From: Butyricimonas paravirosa
GTDB lineage: Bacteria > Bacteroidota > Bacteroidia > Bacteroidales > Marinifilaceae
Reading direction: 5' to 3'
Assembly (NCBI RefSeq): GCF_032878955.1
Contig: NZ_CP043839.1
Coordinates: forward strand, 4,898,001-4,962,000
DNA: 64,000 nt
Made by a program: the position numbers and the translations under genes
Shown: positions 1 to 9,127 of the stretch, in pieces
Layout: each line of letters begins with the position of its first letter
How positions within the stretch are numbered: position 1 is the first letter of the stretch
The notes under the pieces: generated by a model
The model's database searches: none
What the model was told of the DNA's origin: nothing
Seen by the model: the letters and a program-made list of their open reading frames with translations, nothing else

Positions 1-682
1 TCATAAACTTGTGTGTCGTTCCCTGATCTGTTTTGATGAGGACGTAATCATCCGGCTTGATCTTGTCCGCGTGTTTCGGGAGATACCGGATGATGAGATT
101 ACCCATCATTTCCTTGCCCAACGTGAGGGGGGTACAGTCCACTTCCAGGTAGTCGGGTTTGAAAATCGACAGGATCGATATGTTCTTTTTGCCCGTGTTG
201 ATCAGGTTTATGATCTGGTGTTTCGTCTCTGCCTGTTTTAAGTGGATCGTGTCCGTGGTGAAACGTAAGTTACCCACCACGATGGGGTAGGTTGTCGGGA
301 TGTCAACCGATTTCGTGATGACTTCTCCTTCTAAACGCAATACGATGTTCGGGGGAGTGGCGTTCGTGTACACGATAATCTTTTTCGAGAACACGCCGGG
401 GCGGTCTTTCGGGTTGAACGTGACGGTGACCACGCTACTGTCTCCGGGAGGAATGGGTTTCCTGTTCCATTTGGGAGTAGTGCAACCACACGTGGTTTCG
501 ATAAATTTTATCAACAGGGGTGCTTTCCCTTTGTTTGTAAATTTAAATTCGTGAGTTACTTTTCCCCCGTTTTCCTGCACGAGTCCCATGTTGAACGTGG
601 TCTTTTCGAACGCGATCTTGGCCCGCTGGGCGAATGATAGCGTGGGGATGAAAAGTAATATTACATATATAAATATCTTCAT
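1..682 (-). CDS. DUF1573 domain protein, C-terminus beyond window
   Basis: Reading the minus strand from the ATG at 682 gives 227 codons with no stop before the window edge, so the gene is truncated by the window. The N-terminus is a signal peptide ending near SFAQ. The mature part contains an Ig-like stretch with KVTHEFKFTNKG and ETTCGCTTP, the pattern of the DUF1573 family of secreted Bacteroidetes proteins. A second similar beta-rich stretch follows. DUF1573 proteins are exported and of unknown biochemical role. The gene is divergent from rpsO. The small plus-strand reading frames at 11-241 and 300-554 are antisense shadows of it. Confidence 0.85.
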   Translation of the reverse strand, partial: MKIFIYVILLFIPTLSFAQRAKIAFEKTTFNMGLVQENGGKVTHEFKFTNKGKAPLLIKFIETTCGCTTPKWNRKPIPPGDSSVVTVTFNPKDRPGVFSKKIIVYTNATPPNIVLRLEGEVITKSVDIPTTYPIVVGNLRFTTDTIHLKQAETKHQIINLINTGKKNISILSIFKPDYLEVDCTPLTLGKEMMGNLIIRYLPKHADKIKPDDYVLIKTDQGTTHKFM

Positions 683-716
683 CTGTATTTCTTTTTGTTT
701 GTGGAAAATTGGAATA

Positions 717-724
717 CAAAAATA
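717..724 (-). promoter_or_regulatory. -7 box for the DUF1573 gene
   Basis: On the minus strand this reads TATTTTTG, an exact match to the Bacteroidetes -7 consensus TAnnTTTG, 35 bases before the ATG at 682. No clear -33 TTTG is seen. It is back-to-back with the rpsO promoter. Confidence 0.5.
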
Positions 725-743
725 CAAAAAGGGTTGGAAAAGA

Positions 744-774
744 TTGGTTTATGTCGGAATAAAACGTATCTTTG
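744..774 (+). promoter_or_regulatory. rpsO promoter
   Basis: TTGG at 744-747 and TATCTTTG at 767-774 are 19 bases apart, matching the Bacteroidetes -33/-7 arrangement (TTTG, then TAnnTTTG). The box lies about 40 bases upstream of the rpsO ATG. Confidence 0.6.
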
Positions 775-814
775 CGGCGTTAAAATTATTATTAAATATA
801 AAAGACTGTACATC

Positions 815-1084
815 ATGTATTTGACATCAGAAAAGAAAGAAGAACTTTTTTCACAGTACGGGAAGTCTAATAAAGATACCGGCTCTGTTGAGTCACAAGT
901 AGCTTTATTTTCCTACCGTATCGCTCATTTGACTGAGCATTTAAAGAAAAACCACAAAGATTTCGCTACTCAAAGATCTTTGATTAAATTGGTTGGAAAA
1001 CGTAGAGCGTTGCTTGATTACATGAAGAAGAGAGATATCGATAGATATCGTGCTATCGTTAAAGCATTGAATTTACGTAAATAA
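815..1084 (+). CDS. rpsO: 30S ribosomal protein S15
   Basis: This 89-residue protein is full length for S15, which binds 16S rRNA early in assembly of the 30S platform. The conserved stretches GSVESQVALFSYRI, HLKKNHKDFATQRSL and GKRRALLDYMKK are all present. The ATG at 815 is chosen because the longer upstream reading frame (from 695) adds residues with no S15 homology and would cross the promoter. It is followed by its own terminator and then by pnp, the common rpsO-pnp neighbourhood. Confidence 0.97.
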   Translation: MYLTSEKKEELFSQYGKSNKDTGSVESQVALFSYRIAHLTEHLKKNHKDFATQRSLIKLVGKRRALLDYMKKRDIDRYRAIVKALNLRK

Positions 1085-1091
1085 TTACATA

Positions 1092-1120
1092 AAAACGACC
1101 CGGGTCGTCCGGGTCGTTTT
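1092..1120 (+). terminator. Intrinsic terminator after rpsO
   Basis: A perfect 12-bp stem (1092-1103 pairing with 1109-1120) closes a 5-base loop GTCGT. The stem core is ACGACCCGG and ends in TTTT. It starts 8 bases after the rpsO stop, so pnp is probably transcribed separately or by readthrough. Confidence 0.85.
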
Positions 1121-1203
1121 ACTTTTAATCCTCCCCTCCTCCTCCTTTTATCTAAAAAGAATTCCGTTAAAATGTTTAGTATTTTAACAGTTTTATTATT
1201 TCT

Positions 1204-3450
1204 ATGAACATTATTGAAAAAAGCATTACCCTGAAAGATGGTCGGGTAATAACATTGGAAACCGGAAAGTTAGCCAAGCAAGCGGACGGTGCTGTCATGC
1301 TGAAAATGGGCAACACGATGTTGTTGGCTACGGTTTGTTCCGCGCAAGAGGCCGGTCCGGACGTGGACTTCATGCCTTTGTCGGTAGATTATAAAGAAAA
1401 ATTTTCAGCGGTAGGACGTTTCCCCGGTGGTTTCACCCGTAGAGAGGGAAGGGCTTCCGATTACGAGATTTTGGTATCCCGTCTGATTGACCGGGCTCTG
1501 AGACCTTTGTTCCCGGATGATTACCATGCAGAAACTTTCGTGCAGGTAACGTTGTACTCGGCAGATGAAGAGTCTATGCCGGATTGTTTGGCCGGATTGG
1601 CTGCCTCTGCAGCTATTGCCGTGAGTGATATTCCTTTCCACGGTCCTATTTCCGAGGTACGTGTAGCTCGTGTGAATGGGGAGTTTATGATTAACCCTAC
1701 CAAGAGCGAGTTGGCAACTGCCGATTTGGATATTATGGTTGCTGCAACCTACGAGAATATCATGATGGTTGAGGGCGAGATGAACGAGGTTTCCGAGAAA
1801 GAAATGCTCGACGCTATTAAATTTGCTCATGAAGCTATTAAAGATCATTGTTTGGTTCAAATGGAATTGGCAAAAGCCGTGAATAAAGAAAAACGGGCTT
1901 ATTGTCATGAAGTGAATGATGAAGAGTTGCGTAAAGACATCTGGGCTAAATGCTACGATAAAGCGTATGCTGTTGCCCGTCAATGTAATGCCGACAAGCA
2001 TTTACGCGAAAAGTTATTTACCGAAGTGAAAGAAGGATACTTGGAATCACTTCCGGAAGAAGAGAGAGACGCGAAGAAGAATATGGTTGCCCGTTATTAT
2101 CATGACGTGGAGAAAGAGGCTGTCCGGAGAATGATTTTGGATGAGGGGTTACGTCTGGATGGACGTACGACCGAACAAATTCGTCCGATCTGGTGTGAGG
2201 CCGGACCTCTTCCGGGACCTCATGGTTCTTCTATCTTTACCCGCGGTGAAACGCAATCATTGTCCACGGTAACTTTAGGAACCAAGCTGGATGAAAAGAT
2301 TATAGATGAGGCTACTGAACAAGGAAAAGAAAAATTCTTGTTGCACTATAACTTCCCGCCGTTCTCAACGGGAGAGGCAAAAGCCAGTCGTGGTGTAGGT
2401 CGTCGTGAAGTGGGACACGGTAATTTGGCTCATCGTGCGTTGAAACGTATGTTGCCGGATAACTATCCTTACACGGTACGTGTTGTTTCTGATATTTTGG
2501 AATCTAACGGTTCATCTTCCATGGCAACGGTATGCGCCGGAACTTTGGCATTGATGGATGCCGGTATTCCGATCAAGAAACCGGTAACGGGTATCGCTAT
2601 GGGATTGATCACCGATAACGAGAAATATGCCGTGTTATCTGACATCTTGGGTGACGAGGATCACTTGGGAGATATGGACTTCAAGGTAACCGGAACGGTA
2701 GACGGTATCACCGCCACCCAGATGGATATTAAAGTAGACGGTCTTCCTTACGAGATTCTGGAGAAAGCTCTGGATCAAGCCCGGAGAGGTCGTTTACACA
2801 TCATGAATATTATTAAGGAAACCTTACCTGAACCTCGTCCTGACTTGAAACCGCACGCACCGCGTATGGTTACGCTTACGGTGGATAAGGATCAGATCGG
2901 AGCGATCATTGGCCCCGGAGGAAAGATTATTCAGGATATTCAGGAGAAATCCGGAGCGGTTATCGTTATTGAAGAAGTGGGTAATCAGGGTATCGTGGAT
3001 ATTGCTGCCACCAATGCAGAATCTATCGAGATTGCCGTTGCCCGCATCAAGGCTATTGCTTGCAAACCTGAAGTCGGAGAGATTTACGAGGGAGTTGTAA
3101 AGACAATCACCGCTTTCGGTGCTTTCGTGGAGTTCTTGCCGGGTAAAGACGGTTTGTTGCACGTGTCCGAGATCGATCATAAACGTGTAGAGAAAGTGGA
3201 GGATGTATTGAAAGAGGGAGATCGGGTACGTGTGAAATTGATCGATATTGATCCGAAAACCGGAAAATTCAAACTTTCCCGTAAGGTGTTGTTGCCTAAA
3301 CCGGAAGGTATGGAGCAAAATGATCGTCAAAATCGCAGTGAACGCCAAGATAGAGGCGAACGTCAAGATCGCGGACCGAGACAAGATCGGGGAGATCGTC
3401 CCCATCGCGACAGAGGTCCTAGACCGGAAAGAAAAGAAAATCAAGAATAA
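1204..3450 (+). CDS. pnp: Polyribonucleotide nucleotidyltransferase (PNPase)
   Basis: PNPase is a phosphorolytic 3'-5' exoribonuclease. The 748 residues follow the standard order: first RNase PH domain (about 10-140), alpha-helical linker, second RNase PH domain (about 320-460), KH domain with GPGGKIIQDIQ near residue 570, and S1 domain from about residue 625 (GVVKTITAFGAFVEF). From about residue 703 the C-terminus is an Arg/Asp/Gln-rich low-complexity tail with repeats such as RQDRGERQDRG, a lineage-specific extension after the S1 domain. The gene follows rpsO. Long minus-strand reading frames at 1405-2001 and 2824-3522 are shadows. Confidence 0.97.
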   Translation: MNIIEKSITLKDGRVITLETGKLAKQADGAVMLKMGNTMLLATVCSAQEAGPDVDFMPLSVDYKEKFSAVGRFPGGFTRREGRASDYEILVSRLIDRALRPLFPDDYHAETFVQVTLYSADEESMPDCLAGLAASAAIAVSDIPFHGPISEVRVARVNGEFMINPTKSELATADLDIMVAATYENIMMVEGEMNEVSEKEMLDAIKFAHEAIKDHCLVQMELAKAVNKEKRAYCHEVNDEELRKDIWAKCYDKAYAVARQCNADKHLREKLFTEVKEGYLESLPEEERDAKKNMVARYYHDVEKEAVRRMILDEGLRLDGRTTEQIRPIWCEAGPLPGPHGSSIFTRGETQSLSTVTLGTKLDEKIIDEATEQGKEKFLLHYNFPPFSTGEAKASRGVGRREVGHGNLAHRALKRMLPDNYPYTVRVVSDILESNGSSSMATVCAGTLALMDAGIPIKKPVTGIAMGLITDNEKYAVLSDILGDEDHLGDMDFKVTGTVDGITATQMDIKVDGLPYEILEKALDQARRGRLHIMNIIKETLPEPRPDLKPHAPRMVTLTVDKDQIGAIIGPGGKIIQDIQEKSGAVIVIEEVGNQGIVDIAATNAESIEIAVARIKAIACKPEVGEIYEGVVKTITAFGAFVEFLPGKDGLLHVSEIDHKRVEKVEDVLKEGDRVRVKLIDIDPKTGKFKLSRKVLLPKPEGMEQNDRQNRSERQDRGERQDRGPRQDRGDRPHRDRGPRPERKENQE

Positions 3451-3478
3451 TATGTAAGTCATTGATTTTGTCATTCTG

Positions 3479-3534
3479 AATGGAGTGAAGAATTTCCTCG
3501 AATATAAGGGGAGATTTTTCACTCCATTTCTTTT
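3479..3534 (+). terminator. Probable terminator after pnp
   Basis: AATGGAGTGAA at 3479-3489 pairs perfectly with TTCACTCCATT at 3518-3528. A smaller inner stem is possible, and a T-rich tract TTCTTTTG follows. The left arm sits in TCATTCTGAATGGAGTG, a word that resembles a dispersed Bacteroidetes intergenic repeat. Confidence 0.55.
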
Positions 3535-3615
3535 GTTGTCGAAAATTGATTTTATTCCCGTGTCTGTGGAATTTGGAAGAAAACGGGAAGATGCAGGATA
3601 AAATAAAAAAAAGAT

Positions 3616-3623
3616 TATCTTTG
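3616..3623 (+). promoter_or_regulatory. -7 box for the ECF sigma factor gene
   Basis: TATCTTTG exactly matches TAnnTTTG, 40 bases upstream of the chosen ATG at 3664. The longer frame starting at 3625 would leave almost no leader. Confidence 0.5.
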
Positions 3624-3663
3624 TTTGAATTTTGTTTATTGGCTATTATATCCGGCTGCATAT

Positions 3664-4224
3664 ATGAAAGTGTCAGAAGATATTGATGTTCAGATGTTGA
3701 ACGAGTTCAAGCAAGGGCGTTTGGAGATGTTGTACAGGCGTCTGTATCCAGCACTATTGTTGTATGCCGTGCGGTATGCGGGAGAACAAAATAGTTTTCT
3801 GGCCGAGGATTGCGTGCAGAATGCGGTGTTCAACGCTTGGAAAAGACGGCTGCAATTTGAGTCGGTGGAGTCATTGAAATCTTTCCTTTATATTTCTATC
3901 AAGAATGAAATTGTTAGCCTTCACCGGAAGGCGAAAGCGAGTGAGCGTTATTTGTCACAACTGGAAGAGGACGTGTTTTTTCAGAATAGCGTGATTGACC
4001 AGGAGACTCAATTATTACTATATTATGCTATCCGGAGTTTACCGGAAAGGGAGCGACAAATTTTTGAATTGAGTTTTATTGAAGGGTTGAAAATTACGGA
4101 TATTGCTGAACAATTGAACGTGTCGGAGAGTACGGTGAAGAAGACGAAGGCCAAAGCGTTGGATATTTTACGGGAAAAGTTGCCGAGAGAGTTATTTTTA
4201 TTCTTTTTTGTTTTGAAAAACTGA
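3664..4224 (+). CDS. RNA polymerase ECF-type sigma-70 factor
   Basis: This 186-residue ECF sigma factor should direct RNA polymerase to a small regulon. Region 2 covers about residues 17-60 (AEDCVQNAVFNAWKRR). Region 4 carries LPERERQIFELSFIEG and the helix-turn-helix ITDIAEQLNVSESTVKK. The ATG at 3664 (MKVSEDIDVQ) is preferred over 3625 because it leaves a leader after the -7 box and matches normal family length. A FecR anti-sigma gene and a SusC gene with an STN domain follow, so it probably responds to the outer-membrane transporter through FecR. The C-terminus (LFLFFFVLKN) is unusually hydrophobic for a cytosolic sigma factor. Confidence 0.92.
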   Translation: MKVSEDIDVQMLNEFKQGRLEMLYRRLYPALLLYAVRYAGEQNSFLAEDCVQNAVFNAWKRRLQFESVESLKSFLYISIKNEIVSLHRKAKASERYLSQLEEDVFFQNSVIDQETQLLLYYAIRSLPERERQIFELSFIEGLKITDIAEQLNVSESTVKKTKAKALDILREKLPRELFLFFFVLKN

Positions 4225-4287
4225 TTTCTATTTTGTCAGTTGAAATTTTCGTGCCGTTATCTTTCTGAATATGTATTACTTACGATA

Positions 4288-4295
4288 TATTTTTG
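4288..4295 (+). promoter_or_regulatory. -7 box upstream of fecR
   Basis: TATTTTTG matches TAnnTTTG and lies in the 138-base gap between the sigma and FecR genes. FecR and the SusC operon may therefore have a promoter separate from that of the sigma factor. No clear -33 element is visible. Confidence 0.4.
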
Positions 4296-4362
4296 TTCGA
4301 TAGATAATTTTTTCTAAAAATAAATGTGAATTTTTTACCCTTTTTTTAAGTGATTGCGTTCT

Positions 4363-5598
4363 ATGGATGATTCAATTAAGAAACAGGATATAAAGTGTGA
4401 TATAATGGAAAAATTAGAAGAACAGGTCTTTAAAATTTCACGGTTGATCTTCAAGGAGGTGACGGGGACGATTTCGGATGAAGAGCAACGCTATCTGGAA
4501 TGGTGGCGGGGAAGGAATCCGGATAACGAGCGGTTGTATCGTGAGTTGAAGGATGGGCAGCGAGTGATGGGTGAGGTGAAACAGTTGGAGGGAGTGGAGG
4601 TGATACGTCCATTGGAAGGAATGCACCTGCGTATTCGTGAGGAAGAACGACGGTTGAGACAGAGAAGATGGCAATGGGGAGTGGCTGCTGCAGCTGTTGT
4701 GGCCGTGTTCGTGGGGTGTTTTTATTTGTTCCCGGTAGATGATAGACAGGAGTCCATGCCTTTGGCAAAGACGGAACAACCCATTAAAGCCGGGGGGGTA
4801 CGTGCTGTTTTGAGATTGGAAGATGGACGGGTGGTCGATTTGGAGACTTTGGCAGAAGGAGTGAAAGTGGGAGGTATGGATGCCGTGAAGATTGATGAGC
4901 GGCGATTATCGTACGCGGGACAAGGAAAGGTTGAGGGGGAGAAAAGAAAGAAATTAGTGTATAATGAGGTGGAAGTACCGAGGGGAGGAGAGTTCGATTT
5001 GATCTTGGCGGACGGGACTACCGTGTGGTTGAATGCAGGGAGTAAGTTGCGTTATCCGGTGGAGTTCGTGGGAAAAGAACGACGGGTGTTCTTGGAGGGT
5101 GAGGCCTATTTTTCAGTGACTAAAGATGCGGATATGCCGTTTCGGGTGGAGATATTGCAACAGACGGTAGAGGTGTTGGGAACCGAATTTAACGTGTCCG
5201 GGTATATGGATGAGGCGGCGATTTACACGACCTTGGTGACCGGAAAAGTAAAGGTGGCAACTGATAGCGGGGAAAATATGGTACTTGCACCTGGGGAACA
5301 GAGTATGTTGGATTGTCGGGACGGGCATCTTGACAAACGGGAAGTGGATGTAGAGAAAGTGATTGCTTGGAAAAAGGGAATGTTTATTCTTGAGGAGCAA
5401 ACTTTGGAGCAGATCATGCAGAAATTTGCAAGGTGGTATGATATGGAGGTTGTGTACCGGGATGATGAGTTGAAAAACATTATCTTTAAAGGGGTCGTGC
5501 CGCGATATACAGAGTTGAGAGAAGTGCTGAATATTTTGGAAAAAACAAATGAGGTGAAATTTGATATAGAAGAAAGGACGGTGATCGTTTTCAAATAA
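4363..5598 (+). CDS. FecR family anti-sigma factor
   Basis: The protein holds the ECF sigma factor at the inner membrane and relays the state of the TonB-dependent transporter. An N-terminal cytosolic helical region of about 100 residues is followed by one membrane segment (GVAAAAVVAVFVGCFYLF) and a periplasmic FecR beta domain containing PRGGEFDLILADGTTVWLNA and EAYFSVTKD. A C-terminal DUF4974 region (LEEQTLEQIMQKFARWYD) ends in VIVFK. The frame opens with TTG at 4354; ATG at 4363 is used here, and ATG at 4405 (MEKLEEQVFK) is an equally plausible start nearer the conserved helix. Confidence 0.92.
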   Translation: MDDSIKKQDIKCDIMEKLEEQVFKISRLIFKEVTGTISDEEQRYLEWWRGRNPDNERLYRELKDGQRVMGEVKQLEGVEVIRPLEGMHLRIREEERRLRQRRWQWGVAAAAVVAVFVGCFYLFPVDDRQESMPLAKTEQPIKAGGVRAVLRLEDGRVVDLETLAEGVKVGGMDAVKIDERRLSYAGQGKVEGEKRKKLVYNEVEVPRGGEFDLILADGTTVWLNAGSKLRYPVEFVGKERRVFLEGEAYFSVTKDADMPFRVEILQQTVEVLGTEFNVSGYMDEAAIYTTLVTGKVKVATDSGENMVLAPGEQSMLDCRDGHLDKREVDVEKVIAWKKGMFILEEQTLEQIMQKFARWYDMEVVYRDDELKNIIFKGVVPRYTELREVLNILEKTNEVKFDIEERTVIVFK

Positions 5599-5602
5599 AA
5601 AA

Positions 5603-5628
5603 GAGGGGAATCCGGCAAGATTCTCCTC
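5603..5628 (+). terminator. Hairpin between fecR and susC
   Basis: GAGGGGAATC at 5603-5612 pairs with GATTCTCCTC at 5619-5628, with one G-T pair and a 6-base loop. No T run follows, so an attenuator or RNA-stabilising hairpin is more likely than a full terminator. Confidence 0.4.
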
Positions 5629-5671
5629 GTCATAAATAAACATCTGTTGGCTCAGATGAATGTTTAATTAA

Positions 5672-8600
5672 ATGCTTTACAAAGTTATGAAAAAAAATCG
5701 ACGAACGGGCAATCCCTATTGGATAAGATTGCCGCAAAAATTGATTGCTATGGGTTTAAGGGTATTTTTACTCGTTTGCGTGATAAATACGGTCAGCGCG
5801 GCGGGTTTCTCGCAAGGGAAGAAATTGGATGTGGATTTCACGAACAGCACGATTGGGGCCGTGTTGGATTACCTGAAAGAGAAGGCTGGGTATGATTTTG
5901 TTTACCGGAAAGGTGTTGTTCGGGTAGATGATGTGGTGACGTTAAAATTAAAGGATGCGACGGTTGAAAAAATTCTGGATGCCGTGTTGCGGGAGAATGG
6001 GTACAACTACGAGGTGGTGGATAAGGTAGTTGTGGTTACACGTGCAAAAGCGGTTCCTGTTGTACCTACCGTGGAAGTGGTGAAAGGGCAGGTAAAGGAT
6101 GCAAGCGGTAAGCCTTTACCGGGTGTGACGGTGATGTTAAAAGGTACGTCAGTGGGTACAGCCACGAATATTGACGGGAAATATGAGATCAAAGTACCGG
6201 CAAAAGAAGGCGTGGTGATCGTGTTCTCCTTCGTGGGGATGAAATCGCAAGAGATGAAGTTTTCAGGCCAGAAAGTACTTAATGTGGTTCTTTTGGAGGA
6301 CGTGGAACAGATGGAAGAGGTGATCGTTACGGGGTATTCGACTCGAAAGGTGAGCGAGATGACCGGTGCGGTACAACAATTCCGGGGAAAGAATATCGCT
6401 CAATCGGCCACGGGTGGTAGTTTGATGAACGCTTTAAAAGGACACACGACTGGATTGCAGATTACGGGTAGTAGCGGTGTTCCGGGAAGTGACGGAGATT
6501 TGCTGTTACGCGGTACAGGAACGTTATATAGTTCCAATTCTTTATCCACGACGTCTTCTTTCCCATTGATCGTGATAGATGGTGTGATCACCGATTACAC
6601 GAGTATTAACGGGGTGGTATCTCCATCGGATATTGCAGATATTACGGTGTTGAAAGATGCTGCTTCTACCGCTATTTACGGTTCCCGGGCCGCAACGGGA
6701 GTGATCGTGGTGACAACGAAAAAAGGTGCAAAAGATCGTATGACAGTAGCACTGGATATGAAATTAGGTATCAGTACTCCGAATTTTGGAAAATTGGAGT
6801 ATATGAATTCACAGGAGTTGCTGGATTATGGAAAGATGGCATTACGTAATTGGTGGAATACGAATGAGAGTTTACGTGCAAAATATGCCAATCAGGAAAC
6901 TTTCATACAGGATACATTGGGAACGTTATATAATAATTTTGACGTAACGAAAACGACTAATTGGAGAGATCTGGTTTATCGTAACGGTTTAAGTAAGGAT
7001 GTGGCAATGAGTATCCGCGGTGGTGGAGATAAGATCCAGTATTATTTTTCATATAACTATTATGATGAGGAGGGTACACAGATTGGATATGATCTGACAC
7101 GCCATTTGTTCAAGTTACGGTTGGATTTTGATGTGATGAAATATTTATCGTTTGGGGTGAATCTGAGCGGAACGTTTGAGAAAAATATTACAGCCAATTC
7201 CGATGATGATTCCATGGAAAGTTACCATCCTTGGGTGACTCCCTATAATGAGGATGGAACGTTGAAGTACAACATCAAATCTTGGAAGAATTACACGATG
7301 GACCCGACTCCGTTGAGTAATCCGTTGCAAGATAATAAATATAATAACGTGACGGATTTGAAGAATAATCTGTTCGGTTCGTTCTCTGCAACATTGAAGC
7401 CTTTCAAATGGTTGTCTTTTTCTTCGACAAATACATTGACTTTGACGAATGTCAATACAAATGATTATTTGGATAGTCGTACTTATAGTGGTAATCATAG
7501 CCGTAATGAGATGAGTAACGGTGTTTTGAAGGTGGATGATGAACGGAGCTGGACTTTTTTGACATCAAATATTTTACGATTACAACATAGTTTCGGTGAG
7601 CATAACCTGAGTGGTTTGGTAGGTCAGGAATGGTATGAACGTCACACTCGTTCGTCACATATTGAAATGTATGACCAGATGATTGCCGGAGAACGTAACG
7701 TAGGTGGTTTTTCGAAACAAGGGGATAAAACGAATCCGGCTGTGATTCCGACAGGTGCAGAGCGGGAGTCCGGTAGTTTCTCTGTATTCTCGGAGGTAAA
7801 CTATAATTATGCAGGTAAATACATGGCTTCGGTTTCTTTCCGTACAGACGGTTCAACGAATTTCGGTAAGGACAATCGTTATGGAACGTTCTATTCCTTT
7901 AGTGGATCATGGCTTGTTTCTCGGGAAGCTTTTATGGCACGTCAGGACGTGGTGTCTAACCTGAAATTGAGAATGAGTTATGGTACGTCAGGTAAAGAGG
8001 CGGGAATGGATTATCTGAACTACACGCTTTATAGTACAAGTAACACGACGTTTGACTATTACCGGGATCATCCGGCTTATCAATCGGCTTACGGGGCAAC
8101 CATTAACCAGTTGGGGAATGATCAGTTGTCATGGGAAACAGCATATAATCTGAATATTGGGGTGGATGTGGCGTTATTGAATAACCGTATTTCATTGTCT
8201 GCGGATTGGTATAAACGGCGGAATAGCGATTTGATTATGAGTACGACTCTGCCGGCTGCAAATGGCGTGGGAAGACAGTACCAGAATGTGGGAGAGATGG
8301 AGAACCGGGGAGTGGAATTGGTGTTGAACACGCACACGGTGAAAGGGGAAGAATTTAACTGGTTTACGACATTGACGTTCAGTTATAATAATAATGAGTT
8401 GACTAAATTGGATCAGGAAAAATTGACTCGTAGCGGTTACAAAACCTTCTATGAAGGGGATAATATTGACGAGTTGAAGAAAGTGAAAGTTACGGGAGTT
8501 GACCCGGAGACCGGTTTTGCTCAATATGCTCGGGTGGAAGAAGACGGTAGTACGAATATCGTGGGTTCTCTGTCGGAAGCCGTACTTGGTAACGGGGAGC

Positions 8601-9115
8601 TGAGTTACGTGAATATCGGTTTGTCGCGTGCGCCTTATTGGGGTGGTTTTACAAACACGTTTACCTATAAGAATTGGGAGTTGTACTTGCATACCACGTA
8701 TAGTTTGGATTACAAAGTGTATAATAGTGTGCTGGCTGAATATACGTCAGGAACGTCATGGACTTCGTCAAATCTCCATAAAGTGCCTTCCGGATTGAAA
8801 ATATGGGAAAAAACGGGCGATAAAGCTGATATTCCGATGGTAAATGCCGATCCGGCTTTCGTGCAAGAGCTGAATAGCGAGACTTCTTTCTGTTACACGG
8901 ATGCCAGTCATCTGAGAATATCGAACATCCGGCTGACGTATAATTTCCCGCAACAATGGATGAAAAAAATCTGTGTACAGTCTGCGGCCTTGAGCTTTAG
9001 TTGTGACAATGTCTATACGTTTGCTTCTAAATACTTTGCTGGAATGGATCCGGAGAATGTGGGCGGTTGGGCAGCACCAAGACGTTTTATATTTGGTTTG
9101 AATGTTACATTTTAA
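5672..9115 (+). CDS. SusC/RagA TonB-dependent transporter with STN domain
   Basis: This 1147-residue outer-membrane transporter takes up a ligand delivered by the SusD partner, using TonB energy. A signal peptide ends near SAAGFSQG. A secretin/TonB N-terminal (STN) domain covers about residues 50-110, which suits signalling through FecR. A carboxypeptidase-regulatory-like domain follows (GVTVMLKGTSVGTATNIDGK). A TonB-box-like segment (EEVIVTGYSTRK) lies near residue 213, then the plug (VLKDAASTAIYGSRAATGVI), then a long beta-barrel ending in FIFGLNVTF. ATG at 5687 (MKKNRRTGN) is an alternative start. SusD starts 12 bases later. Confidence 0.95.
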   Translation: MLYKVMKKNRRTGNPYWIRLPQKLIAMGLRVFLLVCVINTVSAAGFSQGKKLDVDFTNSTIGAVLDYLKEKAGYDFVYRKGVVRVDDVVTLKLKDATVEKILDAVLRENGYNYEVVDKVVVVTRAKAVPVVPTVEVVKGQVKDASGKPLPGVTVMLKGTSVGTATNIDGKYEIKVPAKEGVVIVFSFVGMKSQEMKFSGQKVLNVVLLEDVEQMEEVIVTGYSTRKVSEMTGAVQQFRGKNIAQSATGGSLMNALKGHTTGLQITGSSGVPGSDGDLLLRGTGTLYSSNSLSTTSSFPLIVIDGVITDYTSINGVVSPSDIADITVLKDAASTAIYGSRAATGVIVVTTKKGAKDRMTVALDMKLGISTPNFGKLEYMNSQELLDYGKMALRNWWNTNESLRAKYANQETFIQDTLGTLYNNFDVTKTTNWRDLVYRNGLSKDVAMSIRGGGDKIQYYFSYNYYDEEGTQIGYDLTRHLFKLRLDFDVMKYLSFGVNLSGTFEKNITANSDDDSMESYHPWVTPYNEDGTLKYNIKSWKNYTMDPTPLSNPLQDNKYNNVTDLKNNLFGSFSATLKPFKWLSFSSTNTLTLTNVNTNDYLDSRTYSGNHSRNEMSNGVLKVDDERSWTFLTSNILRLQHSFGEHNLSGLVGQEWYERHTRSSHIEMYDQMIAGERNVGGFSKQGDKTNPAVIPTGAERESGSFSVFSEVNYNYAGKYMASVSFRTDGSTNFGKDNRYGTFYSFSGSWLVSREAFMARQDVVSNLKLRMSYGTSGKEAGMDYLNYTLYSTSNTTFDYYRDHPAYQSAYGATINQLGNDQLSWETAYNLNIGVDVALLNNRISLSADWYKRRNSDLIMSTTLPAANGVGRQYQNVGEMENRGVELVLNTHTVKGEEFNWFTTLTFSYNNNELTKLDQEKLTRSGYKTFYEGDNIDELKKVKVTGVDPETGFAQYARVEEDGSTNIVGSLSEAVLGNGELSYVNIGLSRAPYWGGFTNTFTYKNWELYLHTTYSLDYKVYNSVLAEYTSGTSWTSSNLHKVPSGLKIWEKTGDKADIPMVNADPAFVQELNSETSFCYTDASHLRISNIRLTYNFPQQWMKKICVQSAALSFSCDNVYTFASKYFAGMDPENVGGWAAPRRFIFGLNVTF

Positions 9116-9127
9116 CGGTAGAAAGTT

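Noticed and set aside
300..554. Plus-strand frame near the left edge
   Set aside because: Antisense to the DUF1573 gene, whose translation is clearly protein-like on the other strand.
1405..2001. 198-codon open frame on the minus strand inside pnp
   Set aside because: It lies fully antisense to a clear PNPase and shows no recognisable domain; it is a shadow of codon bias.
2824..3522. 232-codon minus-strand frame across the pnp end
   Set aside because: Antisense to the KH/S1 region and tail of pnp, with low-complexity translation and no family match.
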